A DNA stretch of 64,000 nt from G965279335 sp965279285 (GTDB taxonomy: Bacteria; Pseudomonadota; Gammaproteobacteria; DSM-16500), in contig OZ257148.1 in NCBI GenBank assembly GCA_965279285.1, positions 558,001 to 622,000 on the forward strand. Reading direction: 5' to 3'. The first letter of the stretch is position 1. The number at the start of each line of letters is the position of its first letter. The notes under the pieces were generated by a model. It saw only the letters and a list, made by a program, of their open reading frames with translations, was not told the DNA's origin and did no database searches. Of the stretch, positions 17,595 to 26,337 are shown piece by piece. A program made the position numbers and the translations under genes.

Positions 17595-17624
17595 ATTATA
17601 GCAAATTTTATTAGCTTATGTCAT
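17595..17624 (-). promoter_or_regulatory. suf operon promoter
   Basis: On the minus strand, ATGACA (17624-17619) and a perfect TATAAT (17600-17595) are 18 bp apart. The predicted start would fall within the dyad at 17576-17594. Confidence 0.6.
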
Positions 17625-17631
17625 TGATCGT

Positions 17632-17782
17632 GTAATTATTCAGCAGCTAGGGAGCATGCGCGTGTAGCACTTAAAATACCGCTCCAAGTGAAACATCCCT
17701 GTTTTATGCTTGCCATCCATGGCAAGCAAGTCGCTTTATTTTAAGTGCTACACGCGCACGCTCCCTGGCTGCTGAATAAGAT
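17632..17782. repeat. Palindromic element B2
   Basis: A 151-bp inverted repeat with left terminus GTAATTATTCAGCAG and right terminus CTGCTGAATA. The outer stem has AGGGAGC; the inner stem runs from GTAGCACTTAAAATA to TATTTTAAGTGCTAC. The core carries CATCCCTGTTTT and TTGCCATCCATGGCAA, as in B1. It lies between the divergent suf promoter and folB. Confidence 0.9.
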
Positions 17783-17861
17783 AGTAAAAGAACAAGTTGC
17801 AAAAACAGTAAATTTATCCCATATTGCTCAAGAATTAATAATGGATGCTTTGACATAAGAA

Positions 17862-18236
17862 ATGAACTCAAAAAAAACAGCTAATCTTAACCTTTACGGT
17901 GTCGAGCTTAATTTAAACCTAGGCTGGTCTGCTGAAGAACGAGCAATAAAACAAAAAACGTTAATTGATGTTTTACTCTCTCTTCCGAAACCACCCCAAG
18001 CTTGTGTAACTGATAATATTGTTGATACTTATTGCTATGCTAATATCATTAACACCGTCATCAATGAAACAGAACAACGTGAATTTCATTTAGTCGAACA
18101 TTTAGGCGCCCATATTTATAATCTCGTAAAAAAAATTGTGCCCACTGCAACTATTCAAATTTCGGTACATAAAAATCTTTCGGTAGTCAACTTACCTGGC
18201 AAAGTGACATTTCAATATGGTGATAATGAGAATTAA
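17862..18236 (+). CDS. folB: Dihydroneopterin aldolase
   Basis: It cleaves 7,8-dihydroneopterin to 6-hydroxymethyl-dihydropterin in folate synthesis. The 124 residues show the family pattern: LYGVELNLNLGWSAEERAIKQ at the N-terminus (catalytic Glu), DTYCYANIINTV in the middle and the conserved FHLVEHLGAHIY, with a late VHKNLSVVNLPGKVTF. It is two bases from folKP, so the two are co-transcribed and their enzymes act consecutively. Confidence 0.93.
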   Translation: MNSKKTANLNLYGVELNLNLGWSAEERAIKQKTLIDVLLSLPKPPQACVTDNIVDTYCYANIINTVINETEQREFHLVEHLGAHIYNLVKKIVPTATIQISVHKNLSVVNLPGKVTFQYGDNEN

Positions 18237-18238
18237 TT

Positions 18239-19600
18239 ATGGTCATCCTTGGTCTAGGTTCTAATTTAGGCGATCGTCTTAAGCAACTACGACGCGCTTT
18301 ATCTTTATTGCAACAATTACCTGATTTAACTATCAAGCAAGTTTCACCACTTTATATTTCGGATGCTTTATTACCCGATGCTGCGCCAACTCATTGGAAT
18401 ACGCCTTATCTAAATGTTGCATTACGTTGTGAAACCAAGCTTTCACCGCATGAACTGTTAGATCAAACAAAAAAAATTGAACAATTAGTCGGCCGTCAAC
18501 CAGAAAAAAACTGGGGGCCTCGTATCATTGATATTGATATCTTAGCTTGGGATGATTTAATTCTTTATGATAAAAAGCTCCACATTCCCCATGAGTATTT
18601 ACACCAACGTCCTTTTGCTCTCTGGCCGCTCACCGATGTTGCTCCTCGATGGATATATCCTTTGCCAGGACCTCATCAGAAAATGACTGCGACAGAAATT
18701 TCTGCGCCGTGGGGATCGCGTTTTACAGGGGAAGCGCCATTACATACTCAACAAGTTTTACAACGTATCGATACTCCGGCATTAGTTGGTATTATAAATA
18801 TTACGCCTGATTCATTTTCTGATGGCGGAAAATTTTTAAATATTGCTGAGATAACAGAATATGCTAGCCAACTCGTTGCTTCAGGTGCCGAAATTTTGGA
18901 TATCGGTGCAGAAGCCACTGGACCTAAAGCCACACCGATCGATTCAACTACCGAATGGAAAAGATTAGAACCCGTATTAAAAGCGATTCTCCATCAACGT
19001 CCTCACATGCTTATCCCACCCCACATCAGCATCGATACACGTCATGCCGATGTAGCAGAAAAAGCGTTAAAGCTAGGTGCCGATTGGATTAATGATATCA
19101 GCGGCTTTGCCGACCCTAAAATGATAGATGTTCTAAAACATCACACCTGCCAAGTGATTTTTATGCATCACTTAGGCATTCCTGTCGCACAACAAACTCA
19201 AACTATCCCCATTCAACAAGATCCGATACCGACAGTTTTGCAATGGGGAGAAGAGCAAATTATTAAACTGGAAAAAAATGGTATTCATAGAGAGCGCATC
19301 ATTTTTGATGTTGGCATTGGTTATGGAAAAACCGCGGAACAATCCGTGGAATTAATTCAGCATATTCAACAATTCAAAAATTTAGGTGTTAATTTACTTG
19401 TTGGTCATTCACGGAAAAGTTTTTTAAATCTTTATACCACTAAAATTTTTGCCGAGCGTGATATAGAAACACTCACAGCTTCACTTTTTTTGGCCAAACA
19501 TTCGGTTGAATACTTAAGAGTACACAACGTAAATGATCACGCACGCGCTTTTAAAGTTGCAATGTCTTTAGAAGATCGTACTGCTTCTGCAATTGTATGA
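18239..19600 (+). CDS. folKP: Fused HPPK-DHPS (2-amino-4-hydroxy-6-hydroxymethyldihydropteridine pyrophosphokinase / dihydropteroate synthase)
   Basis: One 453-residue frame joins two consecutive folate enzymes. Residues ~1-150 are HPPK: GLGSNLGDRL at the start, and WGPRIIDIDILAWDD with the metal-binding Asp pair, followed by PHEYLHQRPFALWPL. Residues ~180-445 are DHPS: GIINITPDSFSDGGKF, DIGAEATGPKAT, SIDTRHADVAEKAL, WINDISGF, and VGHSRKSFL near the end. HPPK-DHPS fusion is well known in fungi and plants and occurs in some bacteria. The 3' end overlaps the convergent folC by 64 bp. Confidence 0.95.
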   Translation: MVILGLGSNLGDRLKQLRRALSLLQQLPDLTIKQVSPLYISDALLPDAAPTHWNTPYLNVALRCETKLSPHELLDQTKKIEQLVGRQPEKNWGPRIIDIDILAWDDLILYDKKLHIPHEYLHQRPFALWPLTDVAPRWIYPLPGPHQKMTATEISAPWGSRFTGEAPLHTQQVLQRIDTPALVGIINITPDSFSDGGKFLNIAEITEYASQLVASGAEILDIGAEATGPKATPIDSTTEWKRLEPVLKAILHQRPHMLIPPHISIDTRHADVAEKALKLGADWINDISGFADPKMIDVLKHHTCQVIFMHHLGIPVAQQTQTIPIQQDPIPTVLQWGEEQIIKLEKNGIHRERIIFDVGIGYGKTAEQSVELIQHIQQFKNLGVNLLVGHSRKSFLNLYTTKIFAERDIETLTASLFLAKHSVEYLRVHNVNDHARAFKVAMSLEDRTASAIV

Positions 19601-20811
19601 AAAGATCCAAAAATGACAACTCGATCACCGAAATGCGCTTGTTTTTTTACTGCTTTATTCGCTTCTAATATAGAATTAAACCACAATACATTTTCAATCC
19701 CTGCACCAAGAAAATATTGCGTTAACCTATCTAAAGTCGTAGCTCGTTCACACTGTAATGGCCCAACATACCACTCATCAATTTTATTTTTAATCACCAA
19801 AAGTGTCTGTGCGATATCTTTATCTTTTAACATAGAAAATACCGCATACGTTTTTCCAACAACAGGATGATCTTGTAAATAATTGGCTAACATTGTGATT
19901 GCTGCAGGATTATGTGAAACATCATAAATAACTGTCACATCCCCTGGTAGAACTTGAATTCGCCCAGATAAACGCACATTTTTAAATGCATTTTCAATGG
20001 TTAAACGGCTAACCGATAATCTTAATTGTAATAACTCCACCACCATTAAAACAGTTGCCATATTTATTAAAAGTAGTGGTGTTGATGGAAAATTTTCTAT
20101 TCTACTTTCTTCACTCCACCAATCCCACGTTAAACCATTTTCTTTAAAACCATATTGTTTGTTTTGACAATATAATTTCACATTTAATTTTTTTGCTTCA
20201 TCAAATAAAGTCTGTGGTGGATTAACATCTCCACAAACTGCAGCGTGTCCAGAACGAAATATTCCGGCTTTTTCTAAAGCGATTTTTTCTCGTGTATTAC
20301 CTAAAATATCAACATGATCCAAATCAATACTGCTGATAACACTTATATCAGCATCAATAATATTAACTGCATCTAAGCGACCACCTAAGCCCACTTCTAA
20401 AATAGCAATATCTAACTGAGCATCACAAAAAATAACTAAAGCAGCTAATGCTGTAAATTCAAACAGTGTTAACGTTATTGTTTTTCTCGCTAAATCAATT
20501 TTCTCAAATGCCGAACAAATAAGATCTTCAGAAACAGCAAAACCAGAAAGTCGAATTTGCTCATTAAAAGAAAATAAAAATGGTGAGGTAAAAGTACCTA
20601 CTTTATAACCAGACTCTACATAAACTGCTTCCAACCCTGCAACCGTTGATCCTTTACCATTAGTCCCTGCTACAGTCACAACTAAATAATTTGGCTTTAA
20701 GACTTTAAGCTGCTCAGCAACTTGCTTTACTCTCAGCAAATCAAAAGCCATCGCTTCACTATGTATTGATTTAATTTTATTCAGCCACATTGTGAGATTC
20801 ATTTTTTGCAT
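19537..20811 (-). CDS. folC: Bifunctional folylpolyglutamate synthase / dihydrofolate synthase
   Basis: It adds glutamate to dihydropteroate and extends the glutamate tail of folates. The 424 residues show the Mur-ligase-like P-loop VAGTNGKGSTVAGLE (about residue 44), TSPFLFSFNEQIRLSG, LEVGLGGRLDAVNIID, SSIDLDHVDILGNTREKIALEKAGIFR in pieces, and IYDVSHNPAA in the C-terminal domain. It is convergent with folKP and overlaps its coding end. Its upstream side is the DnaA-box-rich intergenic region. Confidence 0.95.
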   Translation of the reverse strand: MQKMNLTMWLNKIKSIHSEAMAFDLLRVKQVAEQLKVLKPNYLVVTVAGTNGKGSTVAGLEAVYVESGYKVGTFTSPFLFSFNEQIRLSGFAVSEDLICSAFEKIDLARKTITLTLFEFTALAALVIFCDAQLDIAILEVGLGGRLDAVNIIDADISVISSIDLDHVDILGNTREKIALEKAGIFRSGHAAVCGDVNPPQTLFDEAKKLNVKLYCQNKQYGFKENGLTWDWWSEESRIENFPSTPLLLINMATVLMVVELLQLRLSVSRLTIENAFKNVRLSGRIQVLPGDVTVIYDVSHNPAAITMLANYLQDHPVVGKTYAVFSMLKDKDIAQTLLVIKNKIDEWYVGPLQCERATTLDRLTQYFLGAGIENVLWFNSILEANKAVKKQAHFGDRVVIFGSFHTIAEAVRSSKDIATLKARA

Positions 20812-21237
20812 TTCTTAAGTCCAAAACTAAAATAAGTTTAATATTTAACCAAAAACAAGTCTAACACACTTCTTTTTTTAATTTATATCCTGTTCATAAC
20901 CACGCTTAATTCCTCGGGATTGACTGTGTACAAGTAGGTGTAAAACACCTCAAGCCCAAGTTATCCTTTTTCATACCGATTTAACCACATCGAATAACTG
21001 CTTTTTCCACAAGTTTATACACTCACAAGACTATGATTTTAATTTAAAATATTCAACTTTCCACAGATTTTCCCTTCCCTATAAAGAAAAGCTACTAAAT
21101 AAGGAATATATAAAATAATTCTGTATATAAGCAAGGACCTAAACTCAAAAACCCCACCAAAGAACTACTTGCAATGCTTAACATTTTCACTGATGATAAC
21201 TACCAGAATTACTTAAATAACGTTCATGGAGGAATAA
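20812..21237. other. Candidate chromosomal replication origin (DnaA-box cluster with AT-rich DNA)
   Basis: A 426-bp gene-free stretch. One site, TTTTCCACA (21003-21011), matches TTWTNCACA exactly. Four more differ by one base: 20925-20933 (minus strand, TTGTACACA), 20981-20989 (TTAACCACA), 21015-21023 (TTATACACT) and 21057-21065 (CTTTCCACA). All five fall within 141 bp. AT-rich DNA flanks them (21030-21056 and about 21080-21135). The place, just before rpmH-rnpA-yidC, is the usual gammaproteobacterial origin neighbourhood, but dnaA itself is 22 kb away. Inference from motif clustering and synteny. Confidence 0.6.
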
Positions 21238-21843
21238 ATGCAAAACAAAAAAATAAAAATCTTACTTCTTGCTGGATTTCTTTATACAACTATTTCTCCA
21301 ACATTTGCTCTTTGTTCCTTAGCCACGGGTTGGTACGCCGACGGTAATATCGGATATACAACAGCTTATGGAAAAAATTACCCTAGAACGTCTAAAACTT
21401 ACACAGCAGGTAAAGCCTGGAATTTTGCTGGAGGATATAAATTTAATCGTTTTGTTGCATTAGAAGTAGGTTATACACGCTATATGCCCACTCGCCTTAA
21501 AAATTCTCTTTCACAAACCATGGCCTATGATAATCATTATGCTGTTGATGTAACGAGTAAATTAATATTACCTATACAAAACATAGGCTTAGAAGTTTTT
21601 GCTAAGCTCGGAATTGCAGGTATTAGTTCAACTATTGGTTCTATTAATCAATCAGCGGCATTAGTTAATCTTGCTACTTTTGATACCAGTAACAAAACAT
21701 CGACTGGTTTATATTATGGATTAGGTGCTCAATATTATTTCACTCCCGGAATCTCAACTATTCTTCAATATGCGCAAGCACGAGGAAATAATAATACGGG
21801 CAATTTAGGAATAGGATCGATAGGTCTTTCTCTTTTGTTTTAA
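21238..21843 (+). CDS. Small outer-membrane beta-barrel protein
   Basis: A 201-residue protein with a signal peptide (MQNKKIKILLLAGFLY..., cut near TFA-L) and a mature part of alternating hydrophobic strands rich in Gly and Tyr: WYADGNIGYTTAYG, WNFAGGYKFNRFVALEVGYTRY, LEVFAKLGIAG, TGLYYGLGAQYYF. It ends in Phe (GLSLLF), the sorting signal of outer-membrane barrels. The size suits an eight-stranded OmpA/OmpX-like barrel. GGAGGA precedes the ATG. It lies between the candidate origin and rpmH. Function is unknown. Confidence 0.8.
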   Translation: MQNKKIKILLLAGFLYTTISPTFALCSLATGWYADGNIGYTTAYGKNYPRTSKTYTAGKAWNFAGGYKFNRFVALEVGYTRYMPTRLKNSLSQTMAYDNHYAVDVTSKLILPIQNIGLEVFAKLGIAGISSTIGSINQSAALVNLATFDTSNKTSTGLYYGLGAQYYFTPGISTILQYAQARGNNNTGNLGIGSIGLSLLF

Positions 21844-21856
21844 AGAGAAAATACAT

Positions 21857-21885
21857 TTGACATCTACCCAATTGCTACCTATCAT
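21857..21885 (+). promoter_or_regulatory. Promoter of rpmH-rnpA-yidD-yidC
   Basis: A consensus TTGACA (21857-21862) and TATCAT (21880-21885) are separated by 17 bp. They lie 44 bp upstream of the rpmH ATG and 14 bp after the preceding stop. A strong promoter is expected for this ribosomal protein operon. Confidence 0.7.
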
Positions 21886-21928
21886 AACCACCCTCTAAAC
21901 TTGTAATAAATATTTGGTAGATGTCCCT

Positions 21929-22063
21929 ATGAAAAGAACTTTCCAGCCTAGCGTTATTAAGAAAAAAAGAACCCATGGTTTTCGTGCTCGTATGGCAACC
22001 AAAAATGGCCGTGCGGTATTAAGCAGACGTCGTGCTAAAGGCCGTGATAGATTGACTCCATAA
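21929..22063 (+). CDS. rpmH: 50S ribosomal protein L34
   Basis: A 44-residue, highly basic protein, MKRTFQPSVIKKKRTHGF followed by RARMATKNGRAVLSRRR, which is the universal L34 pattern at full length. It binds 23S rRNA in the large subunit. It is the first gene of the conserved rpmH-rnpA-yidD-yidC-mnmE cluster and lies 2 bp from rnpA. Confidence 0.98.
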   Translation: MKRTFQPSVIKKKRTHGFRARMATKNGRAVLSRRRAKGRDRLTP

Positions 22064-22065
22064 AA

Positions 22066-22452
22066 GTGTTATCAAACTATTCGAGAACTAGCTTGCGTTT
22101 TCCTAGAAGTCATAAACTAGTTAATAAAGTAGATTATAAAGAAACACTTGATCAACCATTCAAAATTAGTCATAAACATTTACTAATCTTATTTAAACCA
22201 AGTAAAGCAACACATGCAAGATTAGGTTTAATGGTGGGAAAACGTGTTGCAGCTCATGCAGTAATAAGAAATCGCATTAAACGTGCTATACGTGAAAGTT
22301 TTCGTGCTAATCAAGAAAAATTGAAATGTTTAGACATCGTTGTCATAGCCCGTCAAGGATGCGATACATTAAACAAAGTAGAGCTACGTAAAGGGTTAGA
22401 TAACTTGTGGGAAAAACTTATTACTCAATATCTAAAATTATTATCCTCTTAA
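22066..22452 (+). CDS. rnpA: Ribonuclease P protein component
   Basis: The 128-residue basic protein subunit of RNase P, which binds the catalytic RNA and the 5' leader of pre-tRNA. The signature RNRIKRAIRESFR lies near residue 70, preceded by RLGLMVGKRVAAHAV. The N-terminal RFPRSHKLVNKVDY is typical. The start is a GTG two bases after the rpmH stop; a TTG at 22093 would remove nine residues and is less likely. The 3' end overlaps yidD by 46 bp. Confidence 0.95.
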   Translation: MLSNYSRTSLRFPRSHKLVNKVDYKETLDQPFKISHKHLLILFKPSKATHARLGLMVGKRVAAHAVIRNRIKRAIRESFRANQEKLKCLDIVVIARQGCDTLNKVELRKGLDNLWEKLITQYLKLLSS

Positions 22453-22658
22453 TTAAAGGCTATCAATTTTTATTGAGCTCATTAATAGGTCATTGTTGTC
22501 GATTTTATCCCTCTTGTTCTGTTTATGCGATAGAAGCTATTCAATCCCATGGCTGTTTTCATGGATGCTATTTTGCGATGAAACGAATTTTACGTTGTCA
22601 TCCATGGCATGAAGGCGGTATGGATCCTGTTCCAAAAAAAAATCAAGAAGCCAACTAA
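22407..22658 (+). CDS. yidD: Membrane protein insertion efficiency factor YidD
   Basis: An 83-residue member of the YidD (UPF0161) family: IKGYQFLLSSLIGHCCRFYPSCSVYAIEAIQSHG, with the conserved Cys-Arg-Phe-x-Pro-Ser-Cys-Ser, then RILRCHPWHEGGMDPVP. It assists YidC-dependent insertion at the inner membrane. The start codon appears to be the GTG at 22407 inside rnpA, giving the usual rnpA-yidD overlap. Confidence 0.93.
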   Translation: MGKTYYSISKIIILLIKGYQFLLSSLIGHCCRFYPSCSVYAIEAIQSHGCFHGCYFAMKRILRCHPWHEGGMDPVPKKNQEAN

Positions 22659-22659
22659 T

Positions 22660-24321
22660 ATGATTGATAATATCCGATTTGCTTTATATGCAGCTTTAAT
22701 AGCAATTATCTTTTTTATATATCAAGAATGGACTAAGGAACATGTTCAATCTGTTCCAACAACTATTACTTCTGTTAGTACATCCAACAATAATTATATT
22801 CCAACAGTAGCCAGTACTTTACAAACGAATTCCACAGTAAACCAACCAATACCACAATCCATAACGAAAGAAAATCAACAACTCATAACAGTAAAAACTG
22901 ATTTATTGTTAGTTAAAATAGATCCTATTGGTGGTGATATAGTTCAGGTTAATTTATTAAAATATCCAGAAGAATTACATTCACCAAATCCATTTTTATT
23001 ATTAAATAATACGATAGATAATCGTTATATAGCTCAAAGTGGTTTGTTAAGTACCATAGGGCCTGATACTACGCAAAATCAAGCAATATATAAATTTGAA
23101 AAATCGGAATATGCTCTTGGTAATAATGAAAAAAAATTAACAGTTAAATTATTTTGGCAAAACCTACAAGGTTTAAAAATAATTAAAACATTTACATTTC
23201 ATCGTGATGAATATGAAATAGATATGGCTTATCAAATTGATAATCACTCTCCTCAAGCATGGGATGGTAATCTTTATTTGCAATTAATGCGGAAAAATAA
23301 TCCACCGGCAAGCAAGCAAGGTTTAGTTAATTTTGCCACTTATTTTGGTGCGGCAATTTCTAGCCCAGAAAAGCCTTATCAAAAAGTTAGCTTTAAAGAT
23401 ATGCAATCCAATAATCTTAACCAAACAGTAAATGGTGGTTGGGCGGCAATGATTCAACATTATTTTGTCAGTGCTTGGGTGCCTGATAAAAACACAAAAT
23501 CACAATATTTTTCTCGAGTTGCAAACGATGGGATGTATATCATTGGAATGATAGGTCCAAAAATAGCAGTTAACCCATCTCAGAGCTTCATAACGCAATC
23601 TAAATTCTATGCGGGGCCTTCGATAGCTACCCAGTTAGAAAAAGTAGCTCCTGGCTTACCTTTGACAATTGATTATGGTTGGTTATGGGTTATATCAGCT
23701 GCTATTTTTTGGATGATGCAACATATTTACAATATTATCGGTAATTGGGGATGGTCAATTGTTCTTGTTACCTTAGTTATTAAACTTATGTTTTATCATT
23801 TATCGGCAAAAAGTTATCGCTCAATGAGCGCAATGAAAAAGCTTCAGCCTAAAATTACACAATTGAAAGAAAAATTTGGCGATGATAAACAAAAGTTTAC
23901 TCAAGCGACTATAGAGCTGTATAAAAAAGAAAAAGTAAATCCCATGAGCGGCTGTTTGCCGATATTAGTACAAATACCGGTATTTATTGGTCTTTATTGG
24001 GTGTTAATCGAGAGCGTTCAATTACGCCAAGCTCCTTGGATCTTATGGATTCATGATCTTTCATTAAAAGATCCATTTTATGTATTGCCCGTTATTATGG
24101 GTATTTCTATGTTCTTACAACAACGATTAAATCCACCACCACCTGATCCTATGCAAGCAAAAGTCATGATGTTTATGCCTGTTGTTTTTACGATTATGTT
24201 TTTAAATTTCCCTGCCGGTCTTATGTTGTATTGGTTTGTGAATAATATGCTGTCTTTTTTACAACAATGGTACATTATGCGCAGCATGAATAAAACTGAG
24301 CCAAAAAAAGCGAATAGATAA
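22660..24321 (+). CDS. yidC: Membrane protein insertase YidC
   Basis: A 553-residue inner-membrane insertase. I start it at the ATG at 22660, giving an N-terminal anchor MIDNIRFALYAALIAIIFFIYQEW; the frame is open further upstream but overlaps yidD. A large periplasmic beta-domain (~60-330) precedes the catalytic membrane core from ~340: NWGWSIVLVTLVIKLMFYHLSAKSYRSM, split by the conserved Arg groove, then NPMSGCLPILVQIPVFIGLYW, and PAGLMLYWFVNNMLSFLQQWYI at the end. It handles Sec-dependent and independent membrane proteins. Confidence 0.96.
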   Translation: MIDNIRFALYAALIAIIFFIYQEWTKEHVQSVPTTITSVSTSNNNYIPTVASTLQTNSTVNQPIPQSITKENQQLITVKTDLLLVKIDPIGGDIVQVNLLKYPEELHSPNPFLLLNNTIDNRYIAQSGLLSTIGPDTTQNQAIYKFEKSEYALGNNEKKLTVKLFWQNLQGLKIIKTFTFHRDEYEIDMAYQIDNHSPQAWDGNLYLQLMRKNNPPASKQGLVNFATYFGAAISSPEKPYQKVSFKDMQSNNLNQTVNGGWAAMIQHYFVSAWVPDKNTKSQYFSRVANDGMYIIGMIGPKIAVNPSQSFITQSKFYAGPSIATQLEKVAPGLPLTIDYGWLWVISAAIFWMMQHIYNIIGNWGWSIVLVTLVIKLMFYHLSAKSYRSMSAMKKLQPKITQLKEKFGDDKQKFTQATIELYKKEKVNPMSGCLPILVQIPVFIGLYWVLIESVQLRQAPWILWIHDLSLKDPFYVLPVIMGISMFLQQRLNPPPPDPMQAKVMMFMPVVFTIMFLNFPAGLMLYWFVNNMLSFLQQWYIMRSMNKTEPKKANR

Positions 24322-24331
24322 AGTGCATGCC

Positions 24332-25672
24332 ATGGATACTATCGTTGCTTTGGCAACACCTCCTGGACGAGGAGGTATTGCCATTGTGCGAGTATCTGGT
24401 CCTCGCGTTCAAGCTATTACCTTAGCGCTACTAAATAAAATTCCACAACCACGTTACGCTCATTTTGCAACTTTTTTTGATTCTACGGGTTTAGCGATTG
24501 ATGAAGGTCTTGCTTTATTTTTTTCTAGCCCACATTCATTTACTGGCGAAGACGTTTTAGAGTTGCACGGCCATGGTGGTCCTTATGTAGTTGATAGTAT
24601 TATTAAACGCATCATAGAATTAGGTGCACGTATGGCTCGCCCAGGGGAATTTTCTGAACGAGCATTTTTAAACGATAAATTAGATCTTGCTCAAGCAGAG
24701 GCAATTGCGGATTTAATTGATGCAGCATCAACTCAAGCAGCACGCTCAGCGGTGCGTTCTTTACAAGGCGAATTTTCTAAAAAAATTCATAGTTTAGTGG
24801 AAGATATTATAAAATTAAGAATGTATATCGAAGCAGCAATTGATTTTGTTGAAGAAGAAATTGATTTTTTAGCGGATGAACAAATCATCACGCAATTAAC
24901 AGCTATTTTATCTGCGCTAGAGTTAGTTCAATCACAAGCAAGTCAAGGAGCTTTATTACGAGAAGGTATTACAGTTGTTATTGCTGGTGAGCCTAATGTA
25001 GGTAAATCAAGTTTACTGAATGTCTTGAGTGGTAAAGAGAGTGCGATAGTTACTGATATCCCTGGAACAACACGCGATGTGTTGAGAGAACAGATCCAAA
25101 TTGATGGTATGCCGATACATGTGATTGATACCGCAGGATTAAGGGAAAGTAGTGATCCAGTTGAACAAGAAGGTATACGACGAGCACGTGATGAAATTGC
25201 GCGCGCGGATATCATATTATTTATAGTTGATGTTAATAAAGAAAATAATATAGAGTTATTAAATATATTACCCCAACTTCCTGAACATGCTGTCGTTATT
25301 AAAGTATTCAATAAAATTGATAAAATGCTAGATCATCATTCTGTTTTAAAAGAGGGAATGTCGATAGAAATCTTTCTTTCCGCGAAAACAGGAGATGGAA
25401 TTGAATTATTAAAACAAGCAATTAAAAAACAAGTTGGATTTCAGTCAAATGCGGAGGGAATATTTTCTGCACGTCGACGGCATGTTGATGCACTAATGCG
25501 CGCACATGAATTTTTATTAAGTGCATATGCACAACTGAAAAATCATAAAGCCGGTGAACTAGTCGCGGAAGATTTACGTTTAACGCAGTTAGCATTAAAT
25601 GAGATTACCGGTGAATTTACCGCAGATGATTTATTAGGGAAAATTTTTTCTAGCTTTTGTATTGGGAAATAA
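24332..25672 (+). CDS. mnmE: tRNA uridine-5-carboxymethylaminomethyl(34) synthesis GTPase MnmE
   Basis: With MnmG it modifies the wobble U34 of several tRNAs. The N-terminal tetrahydrofolate-binding domain begins DTIVALATPPGRGGIAIVRVSG. The GTPase domain has GEPNVGKSSLLN (about residue 223), the G2 loop ending GTTRD, DTAGLRES and NKID. The C-terminus is CIGK, the functional Cys motif. An in-frame GTG three codons upstream is possible, but the ATG at 24332 fits better. It follows yidC by 10 bp, while its partner mnmG is 2 kb downstream. Confidence 0.96.
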   Translation: MDTIVALATPPGRGGIAIVRVSGPRVQAITLALLNKIPQPRYAHFATFFDSTGLAIDEGLALFFSSPHSFTGEDVLELHGHGGPYVVDSIIKRIIELGARMARPGEFSERAFLNDKLDLAQAEAIADLIDAASTQAARSAVRSLQGEFSKKIHSLVEDIIKLRMYIEAAIDFVEEEIDFLADEQIITQLTAILSALELVQSQASQGALLREGITVVIAGEPNVGKSSLLNVLSGKESAIVTDIPGTTRDVLREQIQIDGMPIHVIDTAGLRESSDPVEQEGIRRARDEIARADIILFIVDVNKENNIELLNILPQLPEHAVVIKVFNKIDKMLDHHSVLKEGMSIEIFLSAKTGDGIELLKQAIKKQVGFQSNAEGIFSARRRHVDALMRAHEFLLSAYAQLKNHKAGELVAEDLRLTQLALNEITGEFTADDLLGKIFSSFCIGK

Positions 25673-25678
25673 TTAATT

Positions 25679-26326
25679 ATGAAAAGACGATTAGAAAAAT
25701 TTCCTGATCGTTATGCAGCAGGCCACTATCTGGCTCAACAACTTTTGGAATATAAAAACAATCCTGATGTTATTGTTTTAGCATTACCTCGCGGCGGTGT
25801 TCCGGTTGCTTATGAGGTCGCAATAGCTTTATCAGTTCCGCTTGATATATTTGTGGTGAGAAAATTAGGCGTCCCTTCTCAAGAAGAGTTAGCATTTGGT
25901 GCAATAGCGATGGATGATAATCTTGTTTTTAATGACGAGATTGTAAAAAATTTTAATTTATCCGCCACACAAATAGAGCAAATACAAAAAGCTGAAAAGC
26001 TAGAACTACAACGACGTAATATAAAATATCGTGGCAATAAACCGTTGCCAAAACTAAACAATAAAATAATTATATTAGTTGATGATGGAATTGCCACAGG
26101 CGCTACTATGCGAGTTGCTATTAAAGCATTACATCAATATAAACCCACAAAGATTATTGTTGCTGTCCCTGTTGCTGCATCATCCACGTGTGAAGAAATT
26201 GCATTATTAGTTAATAAAATTATTTGTCCGCTACAACCAAAGAATTTTTATGCAGTAGGTGCTTGGTATGAAAATTTTTCTCAGACAGAAGATGAAGAGG
26301 TGGCTTCTTTGCTTGCTAAATTTTAG
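25679..26326 (+). CDS. Phosphoribosyltransferase family protein
   Basis: A 215-residue type I PRTase. The PRPP-binding motif is ILVDDGIATGATMR (about residue 127), and LALPRGGVPVAYEVA and VRKLGVPSQEELAFGAIAMDD lie upstream, with DNLVFNDEIV. This is the pattern of the uncharacterised PRTase group found alone or fused to dienelactone-hydrolase-like domains, rather than a purine salvage enzyme. The substrate is unknown. It lies 6 bp after mnmE and is probably co-transcribed. Palindrome A5 follows. Confidence 0.8.
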   Translation: MKRRLEKFPDRYAAGHYLAQQLLEYKNNPDVIVLALPRGGVPVAYEVAIALSVPLDIFVVRKLGVPSQEELAFGAIAMDDNLVFNDEIVKNFNLSATQIEQIQKAEKLELQRRNIKYRGNKPLPKLNNKIIILVDDGIATGATMRVAIKALHQYKPTKIIVAVPVAASSTCEEIALLVNKIICPLQPKNFYAVGAWYENFSQTEDEEVASLLAKF

Positions 26327-26337
26327 GTGTAATTAAG

